Shown: positions 1 through 10,455 of the stretch, piece by piece
Layout of the letters: every line of letters starts with the position of its first letter
Position numbering within the stretch: position 1 is the first letter of the stretch
DNA from: Amoebophrya sp. A120
Taxonomy: Eukaryota > Sar > Dinophyceae > Syndiniales > Amoebophryaceae
Assembly (NCBI GenBank): GCA_905178155.1
Contig: CAJINV010000004.1
Span: forward strand, 8,202,938-8,266,937
Direction of reading: 5' to 3'
DNA length: 64,000 bases
The notes under the pieces: generated by a model
Databases searched by the model: none
What the model saw: only the letters and a program-made list of their open reading frames with translations
Told to the model about the DNA's origin: nothing
Position numbers and translations under genes: made by a program

Positions 1-518
1 CGCAGCAGGGCCAGTACAATATCAAATGCAAAAATGTCTAGGGCTGGAAGATTGCCAGGTTTGTCATGCATTTTTTGCATGACGCCTGATTGTTTGTGAT
101 ATATGCCCTAGCATCACAGATTTTTAGAACCCTAATGCCTATTCCGCATGAGAAATGCCCTCTCCGCGTAACACAAACTGGAGTCCTGTTGCTGGTCATG
201 CAATACAGACTTTTTTGGAATCCGAAGACAGCATTGCAAGTTGCAATCTTCCAGACCCAGACACTTTTGCAGTTGATATGCAAGAACGAGCTGCAATTTA
301 AACAGGACATCAAAATGATGTTTGAAAACTGCGATCGCTTCAACCGGGACGAGAAAAACACCTTCCGGCAGGCGGGAAAGCGACTCGAGGAGATTTTCGC
401 CCGGCTCTGGGTAGTTTTCTTTCCACCCGTCAAGCAACATGGGAGTAGCCTGAAGATTGCGGGCGCGCCGGTGGCGAAAAAGAGGCGACCGAACTCGGAG
501 AGCGAGTCGGAGTCATGA
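1..518 (+). CDS. Bromodomain protein, C-terminal end (5' truncated by window)
   Basis: This is the last part of a gene that starts left of the window. Two coding pieces (to base 19, and 284-518) are joined when the introner at 20-278 and one flanking repeat copy are removed. The joined protein contains GQYKNELQFKQDIKMMFENC followed by DRFN, which matches the last two helices of a bromodomain, including the Asn (in RFN) that contacts acetyl-lysine in the family. It then has a helix ending EEIFARLW, a basic stretch (KKRRP) and a short SESESES tail before TGA. The role would be reading acetylated histones in the nucleus; which protein it belongs to (BET, GCN5, SWI/SNF type) cannot be told from the tail. 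The frame is open and typical of bromodomains, so the domain call is firm and the full gene identity is not. Confidence 0.75.
20..278. mobile_element. Introner, family A
   Basis: Inverted ends; flanks TACAA/TGCAA. It splits the bromodomain after the Tyr of GQY. Removing it with one flank copy restores the domain. Confidence 0.85.
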
Positions 519-553
519 TAGAATACCTGAGTCGGAGTCATGATAGAATACCT
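504..553. repeat. 25-bp tandem duplication over a stop codon
   Basis: Bases 504-528 and 529-553 are identical 25-mers. The first copy includes the TGA stop of the bromodomain gene, so the second copy lies in the 3' untranslated region. Confidence 0.9.
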
Positions 554-691
554 ATGTCGGTGCTGCCATTTAAGTAGGCTGGATCGCAGCTGCGCAGTAC
601 TCTCGAAGAAGGTGGCTCGTGTAGTCCTCACGTCGTGTGACCAAGATGTTGTATGCAAAGAAGCGACAGATAGTAAAAAACGCATGCTGAC

Positions 692-743
692 GTTCCATCA
701 ATACGTCGTATTGATGGAACATCAATACGTCGTATTGATGGAA
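692..743. repeat. Double palindrome
   Basis: TTCCATCAATACG and its reverse complement flank a single T (693-719), and a second, slightly shorter copy follows directly (721-739). It could form hairpins in the 3' flank of the bromodomain gene. No function can be assigned. The rest of 554-1453 shows no gene. Confidence 0.85.
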
Positions 744-1453
744 CGAATATATTGGTTGCAGAGGCGAGAAAAACAGATGCCGTGTTCAAGAGTTTTGATT
801 GATGGTGAATGTTCAAACAATGTGAGTCGTTTAATACTCCATTTTGATTTTGTTCTGCGCTTTTTGGATCTAGTAATCTCTGCAGATGAAGATCCCTGTT
901 TTTGTCGATATTAAATCTGTAAAATCATTCCGATCGCAAAATCCGGCTTCAAAGTGGGTCCAAACAAGTCCGCAAAATTATTACGTAGGCGCCGCTTTTT
1001 TCATTAAAGGCAGTACAACTACAACATCTGCGCTCTGTATTAAAAATCGCCATCAAATCCAAATAATTTACCTCCGGATGAAAAATTCAAGGCAAAAATA
1101 AAAATTTGAACACGAAAATAAGGCCCTTTTTTTCGTCTTTCCGATCCGCAAAAGACGAACAAATTTTCCTTTGGTGTTGCTGATGTAGTATTTTTAGAAG
1201 TTCAGGCGCAAAGATAAATGGCGCTTGGGCAGCAACAGCAAGTGAACCGATTTCATTTCCATTCTCTATACCCACAAAAAACAGACAGTAAACGAGCCAG
1301 GTTTACGGGAAAATAAAGATCATGGCGGGAGCTGCACGGCTGCAAAACAATAGTGAAAATTCGGTTCATGGTCGTGGTGCAAGATGTAGAATTTTGTAGA
1401 AATTATATCATGTACCTTCAGTGATTGAGTTTTAGTTAGAAATCACTCATCCC

Positions 1454-4400
1454 ATGGACCGCCGGCGCAATTCTCCGGTCGTCCTCAAGCGACGCAGATC
1501 GCGTCGCAGAGAAGAAAGACGGGAAGACAGGGATAGCAGACCACGTACTTATTTGTTTTCATAGCAGAACTTTATCCGCAGAATTTGCCATGCACGAAAT
1601 GCGTTTTAGTTGGTCTTTGTCATGGGAAAAAGAAAACTACAGGTTGTGTACAGAACGGAAACGCAGCTTCTGTTGCATGGTTTGAAAGATTCTACTAAAA
1701 AAAAACAGGTCGCCGCGACCGGTCCCGGCGCGACCGTTCCCGCCGGCGCGATGACAGGTCTCGCAGAAGGTCCCGGCGACGCCGCGGGAACAACGACAGG
1801 CGCGAGCACGAGCGATCCCGGGAACGCAGCCGCGACCGAAATAATCGGAGCCGAGCCAACAGTAAGGAGAACAGCAGAAGGGACAATAACCAAGACGAAA
1901 ACAACAACAACAGCAACCGGGACCAGCGACTCCAACCCGTCTCTCGTTCGGAAAACAACAACAACAATAACCGAGCACAGAAGAAGAAGACCAAACGCGG
2001 CGGGCAGAAGCACCGGGGAGGGCAACAGATGAAGAACGATTTTGTCGAGGGGCAGGAACTGAAAAAATTCTTCGTCACGAACAACGACTGCGCCCGGATA
2101 CTGGGGCAGAAAGCGAAAATTATGAAGGAGGTGGAGATGGAGTGCGGCGGGGACATCATGGTGCAAAACCGAAAGGACGCGGAAAAAAGCGGGTCCCAAT
2201 TTCGATTCATCCAGATTATCGGACTGCCGCACCAAATCGCAAAGGCCGAGGAACTTTTCCTGCCGTGGTGCGACTACTTCGCCCGGGAGGATAACGTATT
2301 GTGACTAGGAAAGAGATTTTCAATACTTTGGTTCCAGAAATGATTTCTCATGCGAAGATTGCTAGTAGATGACTAGATTTGTTTTTGGTGCGCAGCTCAC
2401 GGTGCCAAATCTTCTTCTCCATTTCCGAAGTGAATCACGTCAAAAAAAAACACCAATGCAACAGACCGTCCTGAAAGACGTGCGCGGCACGCCAGAAGCA
2501 CAGGCACGACAGAAGGAGGAGCCTGTTCGACCGCAGAAGATTCGGCTTTTCCTTGAAATTAAAAACGAGGAAATAGGCAGGATAGTGGGAAAGAGAGGGA
2601 CGCTCATTCGCGAGATGGAGGTCCTTATTATAGGCTACAGAGTTCTTTTTTGTCCACCTGGATAAAATGTTTTTATAGTTGTAATAGATGAACATTTATT
2701 CCTGTTATGCATAAATTTGGCACGACATCGATCGTCGCCACTATGTAGTTTGTGATGCGAAAATAAAATCTTGCGTCGAACAAACATTCTCGAAATCAAC
2801 AGGACGAGACCAACACGAAAATCGAGATTGACAAGGGCGCCAACGTCGTGGAAATCGTCGGTGACAGCGACGGGGATTGCGAACGGGCCCAGAACAGCAT
2901 TCTCCACGAGGTCTCGTGGTTATCCTGAGTAAAAACGTCCCCACCCCAGAGTTGTCATGCAAATTTGCATGCCAAAAAAGTTTCTCATGCAAGGTCCCAT
3001 GAGAAGCTTTTTCTCCCCGTGTTTTGGGATTTGTGATGCTACAAATAGCATCATATGCTAGATCTGTGTTGCTGCTGAACTAGCTACTCAGGATCACACT
3101 ACGAGGACAAACTTGTCATGCGAAACAGCCAAAGTTGGCCGATTTGTCTAGCAGATTCTCCATCTTGACTCTGGTATGGGGACGCTTTTCCTCAGGATAG
3201 TGGTGCCGAAATCGCGACACCGGGGAAGTTTTGAAGCGCGACTCCTTCCCTGGGCGAGACGGAATGGACCGAGCGTATTGAAATTACAGGTTTTTTGTTC
3301 TTTATGCATCTTCTTCACAGTCTGTTGACTGGTCCTCACAACTTGTCGTGTGTACATTTGCTCGCCCGGGAGGTGGACGACGAGAGGTTGTCACAACATT
3401 GCGCCATTCTATAGTATTCTAGCGATCATAGAATTCTTCTTCTTGTTCGTCCCACCACCAGCAAAACAACCGAAAGAAAAAAAAACAGACCCTACCGTGA
3501 CGAACCCATCGTGATGCTAATTCTGGACAAAGAAGCGGGTCGGGTCATAGGCCGCGGGGGCGAGGTTATTCGGGAAATTATGGACCTATGAAATGCAAAA
3601 ATGTCTGGGTCTGGAAGGATGCAAGGTTTGTCATGCACATTTTGCATGAGCCCTGATGTCTGTGATGCATGCCCTAGCGTCACAGATTTTGTGAGGGCTT
3701 TCTGATGCCTATACCGCATGAGAAATGCCCTCTCGCAATGGAAAAAACTGGACCTCTTTTGCTGTTCATGCAATACAGATTTTTGTAGAATCCAGCTGCA
3801 GCATCACAAGTTCGCATCCGTCCAGACCCAGACATTTTTGCATTTGATAGGACCGCTCCGGAGCCGACGTTCGGGTCGAGAAGTCCGAAGCAATATGCAT
3901 TGCAAAAGTATCCGATACTAGTATGAATTGCAATACAAATTTCCTCAGCATGAGAAATGAAATTCGTAATGCGGATTTAACTTGAGAAAAAAATTTGTAA
4001 TGCATGTGCATGAATGGGATCATTATTACGAGTTTCCGATACTTTTGCACAGGATAAACAATTTGTGGCGACAACGACGTGTGCCAGATCCCGCACGAAC
4101 GCCGCGTCGAAGTATTTTTGGAAATTTGTAATCCTAACGCGAACTGGAAAGTGAATTTGTAATGCTAGTAGCGCAAGTCAGTAAGTATGCATAAATACGA
4201 ATGCAGTACGTGTCGCCTTAGAATGCATGACAAAGGACCCAAACTGCTCTCCTTCACACTCCAGATCTTCGGCCGGTCGCAGCGCGTCAAGGAGCACGCC
4301 CGGGACCTGATTCTCCACGAAATCGGGTTTGCAAAAGACGAAGCGGGCAACGTCATCAAGGACGATCCAGATTTCGAAGACAAGGAAAGAAAACGAAAGG

Positions 4401-5336
4401 GCCTGACAAAGGGTCTCGGGAAGCGCATGCCGAGCATAGGAGCCTGGGTGTGCGGCTACTGCGCGGGGGATCACCGATCGAAGGTATCTAATACACAAGT
4501 AGAGACTGTCTTCTTGCCGTGAACTAGCAGTTCCATATTACTCTGAGATAGAATCGGACTTGCATATGATCGTGCAGCATGTGTTCTACTGCATTGTGAG
4601 TTTTTATTTGAAATCTGTTGATGCTTATAACCAAAACAACACCAGCACAAAAGAGAAAAAACACCATACACAGGACTGCCCCGCTCATACCCAGAACACG
4701 ACGACCCTGCAGATGCTCCAGCTCCTCGGATTCCACATGCTTCCAAGTCCTATACCCAGCATGCGCACCATCGGCATGTATAATTCAATTTTTCCGTGTC
4801 AATACTTTCTGAAAATCATGCACAGTGTAGTTCGATGCCCGGTGTAGTAGTTTCACTTGCTGTTGTATTTTTTTGCACATTAATAGAGTTTTCAAAAAAC
4901 GCACAGTATTTTACTTTTTCTGCAGAAAAAAAACTAAGTATGATTTCTACCACCAATCGACAAAAAAACCGGTCTTCACAGGCTCGCCCCTCCCGGCACC
5001 CAGCAACCCGTGATTCCCAGCAACATCCCGATGACGGCCATGCCCCACTACATCGCCCCGTTACCGGTCGGGCTCTACCCCCCCGCACCCTCCATGGTGG
5101 ACAACCAGTACCTGAATTTTACCGCCCGCGCCGACAACCTCCCCGACCACGGCGGCGACAACGAGTACGAACTGAATTCCGACTCCGACAGTGATAGCGA
5201 CAGTGAGGACTCCGAGTCGAGCAGCAGCTCCTCCAGCAGTAGCAGCAGTAGCAGTTCCGGCGACGGCGCCGCGAAGCATCCGGCGGCGGACGCGGCAAAA
5301 AAGACGACCGAGGGTGTCGACGAGGACGATTTGTAA
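1454..5336 (+). CDS. RS-rich, triple-KH, zinc-knuckle RNA-binding protein
   Basis: Exons by eye: 1454-1544, 1709-2295, 2465-2620, 2803-2920, 3205-3274, 3489-3586, 3855-3893, 4062-4111, 4265-4483, 4674-4777, 4982-5336. Ordin­ary introns are GT-AG with GTAT, GTAC or GTCC donors; three introners make up the rest. The N-terminus is Arg/Ser-rich (RRDRSRRDRSRRRDDRSRRR) and then Asn-rich. Three KH domains follow: ILGQKAKIM (second Gly of GxxG replaced), GRIVGKRGTLI and GRVIGRGGEVI. Across the intron at 4484-4673 the protein reads CGYCAGDHRSKDCP, a C-x2-C-x3-H-x4-C zinc-knuckle-like motif one residue shorter than the usual spacing. The C-terminus is Pro-rich, then acidic and a long Ser run, ending DEDDL. 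KH plus zinc knuckle plus RS points to pre-mRNA binding, as in SF1/branch-point-binding proteins, but those have one KH domain, so this is not a clear ortholog. Confidence 0.85.
2921..3199. mobile_element. Introner, family B
   Basis: Perfect 5-bp duplication GTGGT at 2916-2920 and 3200-3204. It lies just after the second KH domain; excision reads through as HEVSWCRNRD. Confidence 0.9.
3587..3849. mobile_element. Introner, family A
   Basis: Perfect duplication GGACC at 3582-3586 and 3850-3854. It interrupts the third KH domain; excision gives REIMDRSGADVRV. No cut position within this repeat offers a GT donor. Confidence 0.92.
3894..4056. mobile_element. Introner, family E
   Basis: Short element with flanks AGCAA/AACAA. 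Closely similar to the copy at 59641-59790, in the same + orientation although the host genes face opposite ways. Confidence 0.85.
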
Positions 5337-7202
5337 GGCGATTTTGGGATACCAATGCTGCTGGCAGTCCTGCAAAATCGCTGGGTCTTCAGATGGAGAT
5401 GACGCGATGTGGGGTTCTAGAAGTGCTGGAATTTTTGGTACAACTGTGGGAAAAAACGAGTCCTTTGGGCAGCTGAGGGTTTGCTGATTCGGAAGTGAGG
5501 CAACTGCTGGAGATACAGTTTTTACGGCGATGTAGAGTAGATTCCTGATCATCATTTACCCGGTGGTGGCGAAACTGACACAAATTTTTAATATCGAGCA
5601 AACTTTACCAGTAGTAGGAACAAAGATTCAGTATATTGTGATGTTTGGCTGAATATGGCACTGCCATACGGATGAGTTGATTGAACTACCGATGCGACAA
5701 AAATTGAGACCTCGAGAATACCGACTTGTTGTAGAAAGAAAAATGAGTAGCGAAAAAGCGAAGACAAGGGAAAACCGAAGGAATACAGTCCTGAATCTAA
5801 CCAGGACGGAGTCGAATTTCTTGAGCGTTCGTGTGGCTTGCGAGCAGCCGATTCAAAAAAATTTCGTATCTCATTGGGTTTTAAAAGGCGCCTGCCAGGA
5901 AACGCGCTTGCAGCCCTTTATTTGCGCAGGCCCGTCTCCCAGTGTCGCGCCCGCGCGCGCCAGATGCGGGCGGCTGAACTTAGGGGGACAAGGAAGCAGG
6001 GAACGGCGAATGGAGCCGGCCCGGCAGGGTGTCCTCCCTCCAAAGTGCTGCATCAGATGAGCCCAAGCACTGGCACCGGCGCGCGCATTGGCCCAGTCTG
6101 CACAAACCCCGCGCCGGGTCGCCCCACAATCGGCGGGCCGGCATGATAAGTACTACTCAATCAACCCCTACTCTAGACACTGACTCCATTCAGAGCTCAT
6201 ACTTCGCCTCCAAGAAGCGCTCCGCGTTGTAGATGTCTGTCTGACCGGCAAGAAAACTATCTACTTTCTGTTTACGTCGAGCAAAGCGAAGATACGGCCC
6301 AGGCAAGAGGAAAATCAAAAATGTACTTGCATTCATAATGCCCCGACTCAGGACATAGCTCGTCGGTCTTTCAAGGTACGTTGAATTGTCCGCACAAAAT
6401 GATCAAAATGCGTACGAATACAAATGCGAAATTTGAAGGAAATAAGGGGATCTAGCTGCATTCCTATAGAAGTCGAGAAACCAGCAATGTCGGTCGTCGA
6501 ATATCAGTGTTGTTGGTGCGAGAAAAAATGTTTGAATCCGCGATGAACAGACGCTGTCCAAGCTGAACAACCGCTACTACCCACAAAACAACACCTCCTA
6601 ATCTAGATATTTACCTCCCCAATCTTGAAGTGCTACCGCGCAAAGCCACTACACATCACGTAGCAAGAAAAACAGGAGTATAGAGCTTTTTTTATTTTCT
6701 CCGAGCGGACTGGTTTTGTTCGAAATCTAAAGCAAGTGTGGTAATTTTGGCTTTTGCCTCGTCACACAAACGACCGCCGCTTTCGAGCAACCATTTGCCA
6801 ACTAACTACTCTTTTGGGTATTTACAGAATACTATCACTATCATCTTTTGAGTATTTACAAAAGCTCCAGTTTTGAAAAGCTCTGACCTGATTCAGTTTT
6901 GAAAGCTCCAAGCCATACAGCTCTGTTCTAATCCTGCTATTCGCTTTTGCCTAACAACAGTACAACTGCTTTCTCAGAACAAAGAACGAAACGGATAGTG
7001 AAGCAACTTCTTTCAGTAGACTCAGCACATTTTTTATTCAGTACGACTTTCTTTAGCGTAATTCAATCCCGTACACCTTGAATTGCCAATTAAGTTAAGT
7101 TAACACAGAGTCGCTTTGTGACCTCGCCGTTCCTAGTCTTGCTAGTAAGATTTTGGCTCCAGCGAACACACTGATATTGCTCTCACCCCGTTTCCGAAAA
7201 TA
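5337..7202. other. Intergenic region with a small GC-rich patch
   Basis: No convincing gene. About 5880-6145 is GC-rich and open in several frames on both strands at once, which is a composition effect. The remainder is AT-richer, ending at the start of the orphan ORF. Confidence 0.6.
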
Positions 7203-8519
7203 ATGGCGCGTGCCGGTTTTGCCGTCCTTGTGCAGATCTTCCTGCAGCAGAATCCTCGTCAAGCTCTTCTAGGGCTCGTCTCCGCGAGCCCTCGCTATGG
7301 TCCCGCAGGAGCGCGCGGAAGCACTTCCGCAGAGCGGGCGCCGTCCTCTTCTTCGCGTCGCACGCGTTCTCCTTCGCGGCGCGCCGGGTCGGGCACACGC
7401 CGCCCCGCTGCTGCTCCCTCGGCTGCGCATCCTGTTGGCTCGGTTGCTGATTTGCTCAGGATTGCGGCAACGCGGGTCGTCTTCAAGTTTCGGTACGCCG
7501 CGCACAAAGAGTGGGAAAATATCGTTACGCAGTGGCCCTACCGCAGCGACCGGAAGTTGCGGGTTGTGGGCGGCAAACCTAGCGTGCGGCAGCTAAGGTA
7601 TGGTCAGAATTACAGAGATATCTGGGAAAGGATGCTGGTTGAATTTCAAACGGCGCAAACATACGGCACCGAAGCCATTTTCGAAACGTCCGTGGACCAA
7701 CGACTTGCTATCGGCGGGAGTAATGTTTGGGGCGTATTCCGCCCCGACACGTCTACGCACACCCTGATTCATCTTTGCAAATCATCTACTAACGGCACAT
7801 ATTCAAGTCGTCGCCCCCCCCTGGCTCGACTTCAAGCCGTCGACCCCCGTCTACAACAAATTTTCCTCGATCTTCAACAAGGCCTTCCACTTGACTTTGG
7901 CCAAATTTTTCCGGAGATCGCGGCCGAGCAAGCCGCCTCTAGCGACACCGACTTTGTCTCCGACGCGCTCCAGGAAAAGGTGCTTGGTGCTATCGCTGAA
8001 TGGGAATGGGCGACTCGTACACACTCTTTCTTCACGATGCCCGAGTGGTATTTGGTGACGGACTTACTGCACGAAACGCGCTTAGAAGCAACCTCTGGCG
8101 ACGTGGGCGAGGACAGAGGCCTTTTGATCGAGAAGTATTTGGACGATGAGGCGCCTTTCGGTGCGTCTCGCCTTTTTGATACCCCCTTGCCATTTGTGGA
8201 TGAACAGCGGGGCGGCAAGAAAAGAGTCGACGTCGTCAGGGACTGGATGAAAATGGCTCTGCACGGCGAGACGGCCCTTACCAAGCCTGGGAAAGACACT
8301 TGGGACGCTTTTGGACTCAATGCTGAGGCAGAGGCTTATGACGCAGAGGCAGCGGCACAGGGAGGGGGGGTTCGCGTTCAGAATTGGAGCCATTGGAACC
8401 CACACCGCGAAGTTGATGTACTATCCCACGAGCCCACAGCGCCAATGGAGCCACAGCAACCCCGTCCGCGGGTTCGTGGTGATTATCTTGGCGCGCATAA
8501 CGCGCAGGACGGCGGGTAG
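7203..8519 (+). CDS. Orphan single-exon protein, 438 codons
   Basis: An ATG-started frame without introns or introners, ending at a TAG. I do not recognise the protein. It begins with a hydrophobic stretch (GFAVLVQIFLQQNP), then a low-complexity Ser/Arg/Ala/Pro region to about residue 80, then an ordinary globular composition with many Trp residues (for example EWENIVTQWPYRSDRKLRVV and IAEWEWATRTHSFFTMPEWY), and an acidic, Pro-rich end. Coding-like composition and length argue it is, or was, a gene. The lack of introns beside introner-packed neighbours suggests recent arrival, a retrocopy or a mobile-element protein. The same frame stays open for another 116 codons beyond the TAG, so the stop at 8517-8519 may be a disabling mutation. 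Confidence 0.5.
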   Translation: MARAGFAVLVQIFLQQNPRQALLGLVSASPRYGPAGARGSTSAERAPSSSSRRTRSPSRRAGSGTRRPAAAPSAAHPVGSVADLLRIAATRVVFKFRYAAHKEWENIVTQWPYRSDRKLRVVGGKPSVRQLRYGQNYRDIWERMLVEFQTAQTYGTEAIFETSVDQRLAIGGSNVWGVFRPDTSTHTLIHLCKSSTNGTYSSRRPPLARLQAVDPRLQQIFLDLQQGLPLDFGQIFPEIAAEQAASSDTDFVSDALQEKVLGAIAEWEWATRTHSFFTMPEWYLVTDLLHETRLEATSGDVGEDRGLLIEKYLDDEAPFGASRLFDTPLPFVDEQRGGKKRVDVVRDWMKMALHGETALTKPGKDTWDAFGLNAEAEAYDAEAAAQGGGVRVQNWSHWNPHREVDVLSHEPTAPMEPQQPRPRVRGDYLGAHNAQDGG

Positions 8520-8895
8520 AACCGCGACGGCACCCTGTCTGACCTCTTGCGGCAACTCGGCGCGGCGCGGTACACAAAGGCACTTGTGTGGAGCCACATT
8601 CTGGGGGAGGTTCGCCAGATTCTGAGAGGAGCCAAGATGCCCCACCCGTTTGCATCCTGCACAAGCGGATTGAACCCTAACGAGCGCCACAGGCAGATCC
8701 TACCTGACGCTCCGCGATGGAAGGTAGACGAGGTCGGAAAGCGGCTTGGAATGCCCGAGCGCGCACTGGCCGACTTTCAGCATGCCGGACAAAATCACCG
8801 AGGGATGGGAGCGCGAGAGATGGCACCGCGGGACGGTACAGCGGCTCCACCAGATGTACGACCATAGAAACCGTACCGAACCGCAGCAGCTGTAA
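8520..8895 (+). pseudogene. Broken 3' continuation of the orphan ORF
   Basis: After the TAG the same frame runs on to 8867 with protein-like sequence (DGTLSDLLRQLGAARYTKAL, KVDEVGKRLGMPERALADF). Near 8775 the better protein-like reading moves to the +1 frame (MPDKITEGWERERWHRGTVQ) and ends at TAA 8893-8895. One stop and one probable frameshift suggest decay of a formerly longer gene; an assembly error is the alternative. Confidence 0.45.
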
Positions 8896-10455
8896 ATAAG
8901 TAGCTGCCGCCCACTGCAGTGGTCGCTCTGCTCGGCAACCACGACAATGAATTCGAGAGTCAGTTGAGAAGAAGTTAATGTACTGGGCCCACGGGTGGAG
9001 CTTGAAGTACTGGACTCAAGGATGGACTGAGCTTGAAGTCCTGAAAGAAGTGGAAGTACTGGGCTTCAGGCTGCACCTGATAAAAACGAAGACAGACTAC
9101 CAGATAGCGCAACTTCGTAAAGTATGTATGATCTTTAACCGCCCGAAGAACTACCGCAACTAGCACCTAATGCACGCAGTTAAGCTGCACTTGCACTTTA
9201 AAAAGAGGAGTCACTTTCCTAATTTTCCTCCTCGGGAACTTTGATAAATCGACGTCCGACTGGTCGCGCCATCTATTCATTGAAGTAGAAAATAAAGTTC
9301 GCCGCCGTCCAGCACGCAGGCAACCGGCCACGAAGAAGGACAACCTCTGTTGATTCTCCTGGCGACAGTTGCACTTTGCGAGCCATGAAAACCTCAGGGA
9401 CGGGCCCTTCTCGGGCCTTGGAAGTACAGTTTTAGAGGCACTCCCCCTTGAACTTGTAAAATATCACTTGAGATGTAAGATTCACACTCAGAGAAACATT
9501 CCCGGATTCAGTCCTCGAGGAGAAGCACATCTGTGCGGACCTGTTCAATTTCCAGTAGGCCACTAAGTAGCACTACCCACCTTGTAACACATTACTTGAA
9601 AAAGTTGAAAACTCAGAGAAACATTCCCGGACTGCCCTCGAGGGGAAGCACTTCTGTGCGAACCTGTTGAAATGCATGTATGATAACTCGCAGCAAAACT
9701 AAAACTAAACAAGAGGCGTTGTATGATTCTTTCGAGCAATGTGGACCTGTAGGATGAAAATGATTATGCGAGGCTGGAGCAAATGAAAAAGCTGTGCAAC
9801 CTTCTCTTTTCCCGCATCACAGATTCGCTGTTCTACGTCGTCGCAGTTTTGTGGATGAGAGTCTTGTCCTTTCTTTCTTGGACCGTAAAAGGGATTATCT
9901 ATTTCTCCAGCAATTGCGCGAGGCTGAACTTGGTTGCAACGCCCCTGGTAAGATCCGGTAAATCTGAGCAACATGGTGGTGCCAACACTCACGCAACCGC
10001 GCACATGACAGTGCTCCCAGTGTTCGTTATTGAGTGAAACGAAAGCTAACGAGGTCCTCTGGCAGGAGGTGTGTTTCGCATCTAACAGACCACAAAGCGC
10101 CGGAGTCGATCTGCAGAAGCAATAGGCAAGCTGCAGGGACGAGATATGAAAAAAGCAATCGAATCCGCGGGCAGCGGTCAACATCAATCCTGCTAAGTAT
10201 TGAGTTCCAAAGCCACTACAAGTAGCACAGCTAGTACCAGTTATTTTTGACGACGTAAGTTGTTGGCTGCGGCAGGTGCCAGACTGTAGGTGAAATCCAA
10301 AGTACAGGAAAATGCCGTCTTGGAGTCCACCATGTCCGGCGACCGGACCAGATTGAGCTTGGTGTCAGACCTCTCCAACCACACGACGTTTCCCTAGAGT
10401 ACCAACCCACCTGTCGCACGCCCAACAAAGTAGTACCCGATCCACCCCCAAGAAC
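8896..10455. other. Intergenic region
   Basis: No supported gene. It holds a pair of diverged direct repeats listed separately. The open frames here are short and lack protein-like composition. Confidence 0.55.
9446..9671. repeat. Two diverged ~100-bp direct repeats
   Basis: Both copies contain ACTCAGAGAAACATTCCCGG, then a CTCGAGG..GAAGCAC..CTGTGCG..CCTGTT block, at about 9488-9552 and 9609-9671. Function unknown. Confidence 0.8.

Noticed and set aside
1610-2032. Ala/Thr/Gly-rich frame overlapping the KH gene
   Set aside because: The alternative frame gives the RS/Asn-rich sequence that runs straight into KH1 and has matching splice phases.
3360-3390. Extra mini-exon between KH2 and KH3
   Set aside because: Keeping one GTGGT copy puts the previous exon in a frame that ends at 3274 and joins the exon at 3489 by a clean GT-AG intron, so no extra exon is needed.
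3592-3773. Short open frames inside introners
   Set aside because: They repeat in every copy of a family on both strands and reflect the shared element sequence, not a protein; no transposase motif is present.
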